A stretch of 64,000 bases of DNA from positions 1,240,001 to 1,304,000 of the forward strand of contig JADFUC010001000.1 of NCBI GenBank assembly GCA_019722365.1, written 5' to 3'. This DNA comes from Lithospermum erythrorhizon (taxonomy: Eukaryota > Streptophyta > Magnoliopsida > Boraginales > Boraginaceae). The notes beneath the pieces are model-generated. The model was not told where the DNA came from and did not search any database. It worked only from the letters and a program-made list of their open reading frames with translations. Shown piece after piece: positions 13,101 through 25,399 of this stretch (within the stretch, counting starts at the first letter, position 1; each line of letters begins with the position of its first letter). The position numbers were made by a program, and so were the translations under genes.

Positions 13101-13964
13101 ATCAAACCTCTTCCCGAAGTAGGTATCAACATACATCATAGCGCTCCTCTTACAAGAAACTCAAGCTACTTTATAAATTAAGTTATGCACCATGGAAATG
13201 GATGCATTAGCTATTCTGTTGGACCCATCAGCTGAAGTCCAATATCTGCCAGGTGAAAACTACTAGTATAATTCTACGATATAACAAGTTAAAGCATACA
13301 TTAGTGGGCACTGAAAAGAGTATCTGAAAAGTACAAGTAGTGAATTGAATAGGATACTAAGAAACCCAAAGCCAAACTAGCGATTTCTTTCACTTTGAAT
13401 TACTCAAGCATGGTGATAACTAGTTTTTTTGCAAGGCTAAGGAGATACTCCAAAGTAACCTTTGTCGACTGGGATATTGTGACAAATATTTTATCAAGAT
13501 GGAGGCATTAATAACAGTAGTTGATAACTCTACATTTTAAGTGAATATATGAAACATAAGAATATAGTACTGTTTATAAGCTTAGATGCTAGTTGCTTAC
13601 CCAACAGAAGCCTCAGCTGGACTTACAACGAGGCTTCTGTTGGATTGAGTAAGAGCAGAGGCTTCATCATCTTGGAGGCATTCATTATGGTAGATGATAA
13701 TTGATTGGATATCTACATTTTATATGTGTACACTGTATATACAACTCAAGAGTCTTCTACTGTTTATTACCTTAGATATTACTTGCTTACCCAACAAAGA
13801 TTGCAAGAGGAATTACATTATATGGCTTTATACAAAATTTTGATAGTGGACTCTGTACATCTGCCATCCAGCTAATTCAGAGACTCGTGATCATCTTTTG
13901 AAGGCAACAGATGTAAGAGATGGATAAAAGGAACAACCTGGACGCCTACTTCAACAAGTATAAT
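10101..13964. other. Intergenic region between the DUF547 and UROS genes
   Basis: It holds the upstream region of the DUF547 gene and the 3' flank of the UROS gene. No coding exon chain was found. About 10856-10995 is a degenerate direct duplication: ATGAATATAATA..AGTTTTTACTAA..CTCTATCACA occurs twice, about 75 bp apart. The 275-bp open frame at 12194-12469 (-) has no recognisable domain. A duplicated segment with a strong hairpin lies at 13495-13830 and is listed separately. Confidence 0.55.
13495..13830. repeat. Degenerate tandem duplication with a 14-bp hairpin
   Basis: Two units of about 170 bp share GGAGGCATT, GATAA..CTACATTTTA, TACTGTTTAT, CTTAGAT and TTGCTTACCCAACA in the same order (from 13500 and from 13672). 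Between them CCAACAGAAGCCTC (13601-13614) is exactly complementary to GAGGCTTCTGTTGG (13630-13643), separated by 15 bases. The block lies 3' of the UROS stop, possibly beyond its 3' UTR. Confidence 0.6.
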
Positions 13965-16900
13965 TTACACTCTAACCTGATTATGAACTTCCAATGCTTC
14001 CAGAATGCTATTGACCCACCTGCAATAATATACCAGTCATCATTGTAAATTCCATGTGCACTAATAAAATAAAACAATAGTTAAACAGAAATATTAAGAG
14101 CAAAAAAGAAAAATGTTTTTTCAGATGTAAGCATGATGTGTATTTTGTTTACATGTCGAATTTAAATGCATTCTTGTTTTTAATGCAATAGAAATATGCA
14201 TGCTCTAGGTTGGTACTCTAAGAGTTGAAGACTTGAAGCAAGTCAGCTCAAAGAAACATACCCATCAAGACCTGGATTCTCAGGGTAATAAACATTTCTT
14301 AATCCGAGTCTTTTAGCAGCCAAAGCAGTTGTCTCGCCTATACATGCAACAGAATTTGGCCAGTCCTCAGATTGAGGGAGAAGCTGAACCCATACTCTGA
14401 CAAAAGAAGTGGTATAAACCAAATATGAAAAGACGGGTCAGTAAGGAGAGGAATAAGAGACCAGATCATGCTAATGTAGCAAAGATTAACGATATTTCTC
14501 AGTAGAAATTGAAGTACGATTTTTGCATACAAGCAATAAGAGCATGAACTGAAGATGCATCCACAAGGAAATATGTCATGAAACTATAAGTACGGTCATA
14601 TGGCAAGTACAATTAGTTTACCGAATGGCTGAAGGTGACGCCACTGAAACAACAGGAGCAGAATGTGCCTGTTTCAATATCAGCTGGTCCACTTCCTGCA
14701 GAGGAACCTGAAAAGAAGCTCATTTATTAATCATTCAGAGCAAAAACGACCGTTCAGTTGTAAATATATACAGGAAATCCAAACTGCTTTCCATCCAATA
14801 AAACTTCCAAGGATGTGACAGGATTGTACCGTTGTGTATGTATTGAGTCTAGTAACCTCAAATCCTCGTGTGGAAAGGCCTTCCTCTGAGACAACATTAT
14901 AGTAAAGAAGGCATTCATCAGCTAATAGATAGTTTTGTATATGGGAAATTGCATGTCAAATGATGAGAGAACAAAAACGAAATTCAAATATCATCAATGA
15001 CAGCATGTATGGTCAACAGGTTAGCCATTGTACTTAGATACTAACGAGGTTGAAATCTAACAAAAGTCATAAACTAAAGAATGCAACAAAATAGTTAACT
15101 GTTGATGGAGTATATATTCATTCTCTGCAATTTGCCAAAGCTCCAACATGTATCTCAAATATTGGTTTTGTTTCTTAAAGAACTATTTATCAGTAACAAT
15201 AAGACAAGGAAGAAAGCAGTAACAATAAAGTAGATTGTTGCCGAAGGCAAATTTCAACGTCAGGCATAATTTTTCTCAAGATAAATAGTATACGAAGGAA
15301 TGGATAATGGAAAAGGTCAGACACAAGTCCACAGGTTACTTCTGTTGTAAGTCTATGGGAAGAGGATAAAGTCTAGAAAAGAGAAAATGAGGAGAGAAGG
15401 GAGTACATGAGAACTTAACCAACCTATATCATGGCTAGCCTTTGCTGAAGCAGGATATAAAACTCTGCACTTTAGATCTCCATTCTTCGGAAGTTCTGAA
15501 GCTAAAGCCTTTCCGGTTGCTGGAATTAAAACAAATAAGTTAAAAATTTAGGTATTTTCGTAAGTAAGATACCAACTTGGATACCTTTTGATGGTGAAAA
15601 GCCTATGTCAATGTACTGCCTCAACGAAGGTAGAATTTCATTAAATACACCAGCAGTGCCAGCTCCCACCACTCCAATCTTAACACTTGGTGTTCCAGCA
15701 ATTCTAATTGTAAGCAGAAGCAGATAAGGTATATCAATAACCATAGGACACAAAAAAGAATATATAAACTCTTACAAGCAAATACTACTACCTCGGTATT
15801 TAAATACTTGATGTTTTTAGATGAGCACATGAATTAAGGAGGTTAAAAGAATTACTCGTATTTGAAAAGTAATGTGAGATAAAGCCATAACTACTCTATC
15901 AAAATTCATGGATAGACCAACTTCATAGCCAATGGAAATGAAAAAAACAAAGTGACAATCAATATCTACACACTCATTTTGAGATTGGTCAATGAATTTA
16001 TCAAGAAGGATGTAGTGGGAAATTGCATCATTAACTTAAAAGATACAATTAAAAATATAGCTTGAACATCATGTATTAAAATATGGAGGGAGTAATTGCT
16101 TAATTATTTGCGTTACTTATCCATGTTTTCGACTTTTTGTGTAAGGCACAACATTCGTACTTGTTTTTAAAATCAAGTTACTAAGTGAGCTTCAAATTTA
16201 TGTGGACGAAATCTAGAAAATACAAATAAAATGTCATCTCTACCAAATTCTGCCTATGTATGGATGATGTGAGCCATTCCAAATTCTTCAACTTAGTTAT
16301 ATAACATGTTCAATTTAATCGAGAAAAAGTTCAAGCTATCTATTGTGGGACATAATCTAATAATCTGACATAATCTGACAAAACTAAGTCCAGTGCATTT
16401 TACTTATGCCATTGATATCATATTGAGAAATTTCAATCGAACAACACATAAACTCAATCAGAAGTAGCTCTTACTTCCAAGCATCAAGGAAAACCTGGCC
16501 CGCCTCTGGTGAAGTTATGACGATCCAGTCAAATGCAGTTTCTGTCAACCATGTAGGTTAGAGTTCGTAAGACTTTATTTTAGAAAACAAGAAAATATAC
16601 AGTCTTAGCATCTATGTTCAAGCTACAGAGTTCTGGGTTCCTCTTTGAACGAGCTAGTTACTTCATGCTCATTACTAAGATATTACATTCAAGACATATA
16701 CCAATTAATAAGTAGTTGTAATTTAGAACAAAAAAGTAGTAGCCACAAAATTGGGGAAGAGTCTATAAATTGTACTGCCACTAAGACTATAGAAGAAGAA
16801 TCGATACAAATGGATCATCTAAGAAGAAGCGCACGGGAACAGTGGAGGTTCTATGAAATATAGAGTGGATAAAAGGTAGCTAACTAGAGATTCTACAAAG

Positions 16901-18578
16901 TGATTAATGTAACAAAACTTTATTAAGGAAATAATTGAAATACTAGTAATAGGTATCACAACAATACTTCCCCAATGAAGGAATCAAAAGTGAACAGATG
17001 TAACAGTGATAGGCCACTAGAGACTTACCGTTTAGTATAGAAGAAAGCCTCTTCACATCGGGCAAGTGCATATGCTGGATAAGAGGGAGCTCCAAACAGT
17101 TAATTCCATGTTTGGCCTGTGAATCGTAAAAGCTAAGGTAAAAAAACTGAAATTACTGTGGTGATAACATATGTTCAAGTTTGAAATGACATTAAGAAAA
17201 AATTCCCTAAATGGCAATATGGCATAGATTTCCATAGAATGAATATGCAAATTAAAAGAAGATGCAGACACCACAAGGGATATTATTTTCTAGAACTCCG
17301 ACTACTACACAAAGTGGACTTCATAATCATCTTCCTCAAGTAATCCAGATGAAATTATTCCAAGTCTATACTCACTAGTGTATATGCGAGTCTGAATAAT
17401 TCGTAGCAGATTTTCAATATATTGAAACATCTTCGTTACCCTTGACCTGGCATTTCGACTAGTAACTATCTTGCACAACCATCATGAAATTGTTATATAG
17501 AATACACTTATTTGTCTCTCTACTAACAACACGAACTTCAATTCTCATTGAACATATTTCAATACAATTCAAATCAAAATGACTCATTATGCTATACTCG
17601 CTTCTTATGTGTCCTTGTAATAGGGAGTCTGTTTCCGAATTGACATAAGAGTGAAGTGCAACCACTATCCTTACGGAGTACTTGACAATATATAAGAAGC
17701 TAGTTAATTGGTTGAATTAATAACTATCAGGCCATTTCGTTTACTCGATGCTCTTCAAGAGCTATACTACTCCGTTCATAATATGTGATTATGTAGCAAA
17801 AGTTGACTTTTCGCCAATAGTTTATTGTTTTAATCAAATACTTGCTTTTTGAACTCATTTCATTTTTACCTAATAATTGTTTTTGATTTAGAGATTGTTT
17901 TTGCTTTTGAAAGTAATTATCTTACTTAAAGATCTCTATTTAAGTGATAATCTTGGCTTAAAAATTTATGTACCAAATTATAATTGATTGTTTCGTTTTA
18001 TCGATGTAATTTAATTGAAGTTACGTTTATCTATTTAATATTCTTTTTTCTATAGGTTGATTAAAATTGTACAATAAATGATTGTATTAATAAAATACTT
18101 TTCTTCTGAGCAATCGAATAAATAGATACACAGTGAGCATATATTATGTAGGCTATAATAGTGACTTTTGCCAAACCATGACGTAATACGGAATGGAGGG
18201 AGTACAATATAAAATCTTCGACTGTATAGGATATGGAAATAATATTGTAAAATACAATCACTTCCAAATATCTTCAGCATTCATTAATACCTTAATGAAA
18301 TAACATCCAAATTACACACATTATATCGTCAAAGTCAAAATTAAAAAGTGAAAAACATTTAAACATTAAACAAGTACCAGAGCATTGATGAGCTTGTCGT
18401 TTTTGCCGTGTTCTCTAGTGACCACAACACTAGGTGGCTTCTCAGAAGCACGAACGCAAAACGACGTCGTTTTAGTATTAAACGGATAAAATCTACCGGA
18501 ATTTATTTTATTGCGAAGCTTCACGGTGGCAATTGACGGTGGAGGAGGAGTGGGAGTGGATATAAAAAGCCGCGACAT
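13965..18578 (-). CDS. UROS: Uroporphyrinogen-III synthase, chloroplast (intact, 300 aa)
   Basis: This enzyme cyclises hydroxymethylbilane with inversion of ring D to give uroporphyrinogen III, the branch precursor of haem, chlorophyll and sirohaem, in the plastid. Nine exons on the minus strand: 18578-18378, 17116-17029, 16541-16475, 15703-15585, 15519-15424, 14885-14830, 14707-14622, 14396-14262, 14019-13965. They total 903 nt and close in phase. Residues 1-45 are Ser/Thr/Pro-rich and basic with few acidic residues, like a transit peptide. The HEM4 domain follows: [66 protein letters not shown], and [14 protein letters not shown] near the C terminus. These match the family's conserved blocks and usual length of about 300 aa. 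The start is the only ATG in front of the transit-like sequence. No lesion was seen. Confidence 0.95.
17767..18202. mobile_element. Stowaway-like MITE in UROS intron 1
   Basis: The left end reads CTACTCCGTTCATAATATGT and continues to AGCAAAAGTTGACTTTT. The right end, read on the minus strand, is CTCCCTCCATTCCGTATTAC..GGCAAAAGTCACT. These are imperfect terminal inverted repeats of about 45 bp with the classic CTCCCTCCG-type terminus. TA dinucleotides flank both ends (17765-17766 and 18203-18204), the Tc1/mariner target site. The interior is AT-rich and non-coding. The length of 436 bp is within the range for Stowaway MITEs. Confidence 0.7.
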
Positions 18579-21206
18579 TTTTTATTTGGATTTTTTATAA
18601 CGTGTAGATAGATAGGTGATCATACAACGCAACTCAAACCTCCAGCTCTAACCATACTACTTGATACTTGATTGTTGACCGGTATAATTCAACTGATAAA
18701 GAGTTTGAGTGTCTGAAATGCCCAGCATCCTTTATCTCGGTGTATGTTCAGACTTTGTAAAATGGCACAATTCATGGCCCATGATTTCTACATCTCTGCA
18801 TTATGGTACCGATAAGCGTAGTAAATATAGGTATTGATTTCAACATTTATTTTTTTTCTAATTGATTGTTCTTAGTTGTTATACCACAGTTGAATTACCA
18901 TTTTAACCACAGATGCCCTTACTGTTTGAAGTGTAGTTATTGAGGAAGTTTCACTTAAGGGCAAAATAGGCATTTCACACCCTAATTCTCTTGATATTCT
19001 AGTGTGTATATTGTTCCCGTAATTATGCCTTTGTGGGTATTTCAATAATTAAGTTGGGATACTTATTTAATGGGTAATAATATTTAAGTTATTTGTAATA
19101 ATCAATATTAGTGCTTTGTAATCTTACAACATAATAAATGCGACTAGTTTAATTTGCCAAAAAAAATATGTTATCTAGCACACTTCAAATAGTGGGTTTT
19201 TATGAAATTATTATTTTGGTCCTTAATATTATTAAGTATATTAATTGAGGAAGCTATATTAGGGGACAAATAATCATTTCACTTATAAAAAAATATTATT
19301 TGGTGGTGTACTGTAATTAGTGTTAGGAACACTATCACAGGTGAATAGAGTTTTAAGTGAGGAAATTATTATTTTGCCTCTCGTATAACTTAACTTCCAG
19401 TATTGATTAAAAATAAAAAGAATTGTACTTTCACTCATAAGAAATATTTACTTCATCACAAAGATTGTCGTATTTTGATTTTAATGGGTTAATTTTTTCA
19501 ATTTTGAACTCAAATAACTTTTAATATGTTATATATTTGTTGGGAAAAAATTAATATATAATATTTTAACATGTTTTCTTATTAAGCTTTGATAATGTTG
19601 ATTCAGACAAAAAATTTGGATGTCGTCGATATCGTAAAGTTTATTAATCTTTGATCATGAAAAAAGTAAATGTGACAATGTTTTAAAGATGGAGGTAGTA
19701 CTATTTAGTAGGAGTAATTTTTTTAGATGCTTACAAATCTGTGCTGACGCTAACTCCAATTTTGGTAATTGGATGATTGAAGTAATTTTTTTTTAATTCT
19801 AATATTGAATAACTAATTTACCCATGTAAACATCTGTTTATAATTATTTCATAAGCATCTAAATATTATTCAGTGACGTGTATAACAATTCAGATAATTG
19901 TTACATATATTTCTACGCATGTCAATATACAAAATTTTGACTTTTAGCCCATATCGAACAGGTGGAATGAATATTCGTTGTACACATCGTGGTATGGTAA
20001 TTGCTCATGCCATGAAAATAGGCTATGACTAATTGTACATATCCTTTTTTCTCGTAATAATAGAATTATAAATATAGAAAATTTTAATTTAACGGTAGAA
20101 GTATGAGTTCATAATAGACAGTTTTATTTTATCTCTAATTATTGTCTGAATGCATGCCGTTGAAATATGACTCAAATTGAAATGTGTTCCCTGCTTGTTC
20201 TCGAGTGGGGGCAATGTGAGCATTTATTTTCATATCGTTCTTGATTGTGAAGTAGTCATTATAATATAGCATCCAGTGGAGTTGTGGACACTTATTTTGA
20301 AGTCACTGTAACCCGTTGGGCGTTGAGGCATTAGTATCTAGCACTACTGTTAGCAGCAGAGCTATATGTAGGTTACTCAGACTCAAACATCGATCAAAAG
20401 GTCAACGGCTCATCAAGAGCAACAATATTGATAAATATGAATCCAAAGGGAAGGAAAAGGTATATGAAACTTTTTTTCGTATCTTTGATTGCCGAGGAAG
20501 CAGAGTTTCGATGATATGATTTTCTATACATTATTACAAATATTCCTACATTTAATTTAACAACAATTCAATTAACATTTGACAGACATATATTATCTTT
20601 ATTTGGGTGCATTATGTGATTCAAATAAAATGAATGAAGGCATGTCATCATATATAGGAACACACATACATGAGGTTTGATTTTGGGTGCAATTACTCAA
20701 CAAACATGGTGCCACATACTTGTAGTTGCACAAAGTCCATTAGTAGGTATGAAATTAGTATAGATACCCCACATATATGAGACTTCTTTCAGGAAAAAGA
20801 CTGAAGTCAGTTGGTCTAAATAGTAAATAATCATATAAATATGCCATATTTAATTAAGCAGCTAATTGGGTAATCTAGATATGTTCGAGATTTGGTTAAT
20901 AAATTAGGTATACATTCATATATAAACATTATTAAAATACATTCAATATCGTAGTCTAGAAATGTTCATTTTTGGAATGAAAGCAACAAATACAATAATA
21001 TATTTGTTGGAAGTCTTCATTGCCAAGTTACAATGATGTAAATATGGCTGACGCGTTATTAACTTATTATAATAGGGAAAACTCTTTGGCCCCTCTAATT
21101 CCCCCGAGGATGGAATTGAGTAGTGTACAAATTTTAAGAGTGTAGGCGTAAATGTGTAATGAATCTGTACTACATAATTATATTTTAAAAGAAATTAGTA
21201 TAAGCT

Positions 21207-21325
21207 AGATCGTCAACATTTACCTTTTCAAACGTTAATTTCGATCCTTATTTTTTGCTAGAATGTGTTTTTAAAAAATATTAAGGGTTGGAATTAATGT
21301 TTGAAAAGGTAAAGTGGTGCATCTT
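21207..21325. repeat. Foldback (hairpin) element
   Basis: The left arm TTTACCTTTTCAAACGTTAA (from 21219) followed by TTTCGATCCTTATTTTTT pairs with the right arm AAAAAATATTAAGGGTTGGA, then ATTAATGTTTGAAAAGGTAAA (to 21313), over about 40 positions with few mismatches. The central loop is short. It looks like a small foldback MITE or MITE remnant. Confidence 0.6.
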
Positions 21326-22694
21326 ACGAAGTATTTAGTTTTTTACATGTGATAAAATCAAATAGTGTTTAATATTGTTGAATATACATATTGTTTCAAA
21401 TATTATAATACATGTAGTAAATCAAATACTATAACACATTGCTATATCCCTTCTATAAACAATATAGTTTCAATTTTTTATTATTTAATTTTTAAATGTT
21501 AAACTTAAATAATTTTATACTTAATATATACCATACATTAAAATTCTAGCTACATGACAGTTACTTTTGTGCCACTATGAATGTTTCACTGTATAAGGAG
21601 ATCTTTTTCTAATTTTGCTCCAAGATTTAGTGAATCATTGATGGTTATGTTAATCCACATCAATTGAAAAATTTGGGGAATTTATTTTCATGAGGTGACC
21701 TCAATTTTATGGTAATCCACCTTTTTCAAAAAATGATACTACCCTCCCAAATGATTTCTCTTTATAACATTACTTAAGAAATAATTATTAGAATTAAATA
21801 AGTGGTCTGAGATTATTAATCATGGTAAAGTTGAATGAATTAACTTTGTAGTGACAATGCATTTTTAAAAATAAAAATTAACCTCTAGAAACAGTACTTG
21901 ATGAGATATTTTAATTTAGCTTTTTCCTTTATGTTTTAACTTGAGTCTCCAATCTTTATTCAATTCCTAAATTGCCTTTTTTGTATGATGGGATTTTCAT
22001 CAATTTTAACATAGAAAATGAATGATAGAGGACATCTTGAAAATTAAAATAGGTTTAACAAAAGAAATTATCTATATATATATATATATATATATATAAG
22101 CATAAGTTATCTTAAAAGTTTCTCCAATTTTTCAAGCAGTTAAAAATAGCAATGAAGGATATAATTGTATTTTGATTAATTTTAATTAAACTAAAAGACT
22201 ACAAATATTACCACGTCATGTGTTGGAATATTCGGTATAGCTATACGTGATGCCAAAATCATGAAATATAATCTCTTTATGGGTCTTGTGAAAGGAGCGT
22301 ATGAAGAGGAGGTGAGCGATTTTCTGAAAATTGACCTCTTTAAAATATATAAAGAAAGTATATTTATTCGATAATTTTATTTTACAACAATTTTATGTTC
22401 ACATTTTATAATTACAATAAGATTCGTTGTTTTACGTGTAATAAAAGTATCAAATTTTATGTTATATTTTATAATTATAAACAGTAAAATCGCTGATATA
22501 ATAGCTTCTTGCGTCATCATGCGTCATGTACTAATCTGAATAATCCAAGAAGTAAATTAAAAATTTAAATATAATTCAAGAGGTTTAGATAAATTTAAAT
22601 GTAATATAAAATATCATATAAAATTGTAAGGTACCTTGTACCAACTACCAACTAATTATCCCCCACCAGAAGCAAAGCCGCTGCACTTATTTCT

Positions 22695-22704
22695 GCCGAC
22701 GTGG
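22695..22704 (+). promoter_or_regulatory. Overlapping DRE core and ABRE-like motif upstream of the LEA_2 gene
   Basis: GCCGAC (22695-22700) is the DRE/CRT core bound by DREB/CBF factors. It overlaps ACGTGG (22699-22704), an ABRE-type core bound by ABF/AREB bZIP factors. The site is about 210 bp upstream of the LEA_2 start codon. Stress or ABA control of the gene is an inference from these motifs only. Confidence 0.4.
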
Positions 22705-22914
22705 AATAACTCCCAACCCCTTCTTGTCTTCCAAAGTAGACATATTTCATCAAACAAAATCCAGCGTTACTTTATTTTCCACAATAACTCATAAAATAAT
22801 ATGATAATCACACAATCTCTCTGAATCTCTCTAACTCCGTCCCCTCCTCGTCAGTCCAAAACCCGACCCCCAAAAACAATAAACTCTTTTTCAATAAATA
22901 TCTCATCATTCCCA

Positions 22915-24141
22915 ATGGACATAGAATCGAAAACCGATAACAAAACATTGATGCCAAACACAAATCAAGACGAAGACCTCCGTCGTAAAAGACGGAGGAA
23001 AATATGCATAATTATCATGGTGGTAGTTGGAATTCTTGTGGCCCTTGCTGTACTTTTCATCATTCTTGCTTTTACAGTTTTCAAAGCTAAGCACCCTGTA
23101 ACAACTGTTAACTCAGTTTCATTAGATGATGTTAAGGTCTCATTTGATATAACGAAGTTGAGGGTGTTCATTAATGCTACTCTTCTTATTGATCTCATGG
23201 TGGATAATCCGAATCGGGTCGGGATGAAATATGATCAAAGCGTGGCCTACCTTAGGTATGTAACAATACTTGTATTTTCTAATTTTTTACTGTTCCTTTC
23301 TTCAAAAATTATTTAGTTCGACTATAGGTTTTACATTTTTTTATTTGTTTAGTATTAATTCATTAAGCTAATGTTTTTTATTAGTTTATTCAATTTTCCC
23401 TATATAAAAAACCTGATTTCGTCAATATTTTTATATTTTATTTATTTGTTTGTGCTATTTTCCCATTCTCATCGAGTTTGAAGCCTTCTAATTTTTTGGT
23501 GTCATCAAGTTGAAGCGTGAATTTGTTATGTTTGCTTAAAATCATATAAGTTGTTCTTTTGTATCGGAACTACCTAAGGGTCCGATTCCCCTAGTTGTTG
23601 AACAAGAACTACTTAGCCATCCCATCTCTTGGAAACAACTGTTAAGAAAAGAAATTAGTATTTGATTTTATATAAAAATCCTGATTTCGTCAATATTTTT
23701 TATTTTTAGTTTTTAATCTTAGTTCATTTGCACCACACCTTATATAAAAAATATGATTCCGCCATCCATTTATATATTCTTAATTCCTTAGGTATCAATT
23801 TATTAATTTTTATAAAAATACTGATTCCGTCAATGTTCAGGTACAAGGATCAAGAAGTTGGTGAAGCTCCGGTTGAAGAAGGCGAAATCGGGGCGAAAGA
23901 GACTAAACCCATGAACCTAACAATGAAATTAATGGCGGATCGTTTGTTGTTTGATTCAGATGTTTATTCTCAGGCAAGATCAGGGGCCTTGCCTTTATCT
24001 ACTTATGTGGAGATAAGTGGGAAGGTGAAGGTTTTATTGTTTAATATTAAGGTTAAGTCTTCTTCAACCTGCAATTTCAATATTGATGTAATGAGTCAAG
24101 GTCTTTCGGATTTGACTTGTCATTACAAGACTAAAGTATGA
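22915..24141 (+). CDS. LEA_2 / NDR1-HIN1-like membrane protein (intact, 213 aa)
   Basis: Two exons, 22915-23255 and 23841-24141, joined across an AG/G codon, give 642 nt. Residues 1-20 are polar. Residues 23-29 are strongly basic (RRKRRRK), followed by a hydrophobic segment at about 30-56 (IIIMVVVGILVALAVLFIIL) that should act as a signal anchor. Then comes a LEA_2 (water stress and hypersensitive response) domain at about 85-185, with the typical ATLLIDLMVDNPNRVGMKYD stretch and a C-terminal SGKVKVLLFNIKVKSSSTC strand. Family members sit in the plasma membrane or other membranes with the LEA_2 domain outside, and are linked to stress or defence responses. The exact role of this one cannot be read from sequence. 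The 5' flank carries overlapping DRE and ABRE motifs. Confidence 0.93.
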
Positions 24142-24640
24142 TTAGTTTAGGATTTTAATAAAAATGTTTAGGACATGTTGTTTAATGATTTGAGGTTTGT
24201 AAAATTGGTTTTTGAATATTGGTTTTTTAATATAAAAATTGCTCTAACTTAGTGACTTTTTATGTATTCTTGTATGCTATATTCACTCGGCCATGTTAAT
24301 ATTTTGTGATTACAGTTTGACTTTTCATTACTTTTGAAAAATTATGTAGATTTTATATATATTTATTGGCTAATTCGCCCGTTAGCCCTTGAAATATCGT
24401 TTCCAAAAAAAAAAAATATTCCGAGGGACACTCTAGAATTTGTGGTTATGGGGTGCGATTACATTACAATTTTCACGTTAATTCTATAATTTGTATATGA
24501 GATCAAATTGGGATCGTAATTATATAGCCCCACTTTCATATACTAAATTCCAATACGAACTATCGAGGATTAAATCGACAATTGACTCTATAAAAAAAGT
24601 ATTAAGCACGGTCAGATCTATGTTTCTACAATTAAATGCC

Positions 24641-24726
24641 TAATTAATACACCAAATAATACAATTCAATGTATAACCATTACTAATTAATACACCAAAT
24701 AATACAATTCAATGTATAACCATTAC
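24641..24726. repeat. Perfect 43-bp tandem duplication
   Basis: The unit starting TAATTAATACACCAAATAAT and ending TATAACCATTAC occurs at 24641-24683 and is repeated without a mismatch at 24684-24726. The perfect match points to a recent duplication. Confidence 0.95.
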
Positions 24727-25330
24727 TTCCCTTAAAAAAATCTTGTTGGGTTAGAGAATTATTACAATTAAATATAATATGTAGATTTTTCACAATGTCT
24801 ATAAATATATCTATATAATCCGATAAAAATAATGAAATTGATTAGCTGACTTTTCAAATTTTGAACTCATGATAATGTTATCAAAATTTAGTACTCAGTA
24901 TTTTGAACATACTTAATTATTAATTTGATAATTTATATTGAAATCATAATTTTATGTGTTAATCAAGACCGTAAAAATATATTTGATCAAGAGGAATAAA
25001 ACTTTACCATCTAGAGATTACTTTAAAATACATCTTCCATTTTTTTAGTTTTCATTTTAACCATTTTCTATAAATTAAGAAAAATAAAAAGTAGTTAAAA
25101 AGTGCATTGAAAATGTGAGACGTCAATTGAAGCAATGTGTGGTTGGTTGTTAATATAAAGAAAAAGCAATCAAAAATCATTTGAAAATGTAAAAATACTA
25201 TATTTATTATGCTTAAACCACAACTATTTTCGAATAAATTTTTTTTTGTTAAAAGCGATAAACTTTAAAAAGCGGAGGAAATATCACAGAGTAAAACAAA
25301 AGGTTATGAATGCTACAGTAAAAATATATC

Positions 25331-25399
25331 GCGCCAGGTAGGGGTCGAACCTACGACCTTCTGCTTGAAGCAGGCCTTCTCCACTGAGCTACAGAGCGC
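25331..25399 (-). pseudogene. tRNA-Arg(CCU)-derived pseudogene
   Basis: Read on the minus strand it begins GCGCTCTGTAGCTCAGTGGA, which contains a normal A-box-like D arm. It has a perfect T arm (GTAGG, loop TTCGACC, CCTAC) and ends CTGGCGC, so the outer four acceptor pairs hold. Its D-arm, T-arm and 3' sequence resemble plant nuclear tRNA-Arg(CCU) as I remember it. Between the CTGCTT and AAGCAG halves of the anticodon arm only one base is left, so the normal CCU anticodon is gone. Folded as a 7-base loop it would read UCA with a poorly paired stem. At 69 nt it is shorter than a normal tRNA. It is most likely non-functional. Confidence 0.7.

Larger units (their letters stand above)
18579..22914. 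other. Intergenic region between UROS and the LEA_2 gene
   Basis: These are divergent upstream regions: the minus-strand UROS starts at 18578 and the plus-strand LEA_2 gene at 22915. No coding exon chain was found. The content is AT-rich, with a TA microsatellite at about 22072-22098 and a foldback at 21207-21325. Open frames such as 20316-20519 show no domain. Confidence 0.55.
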
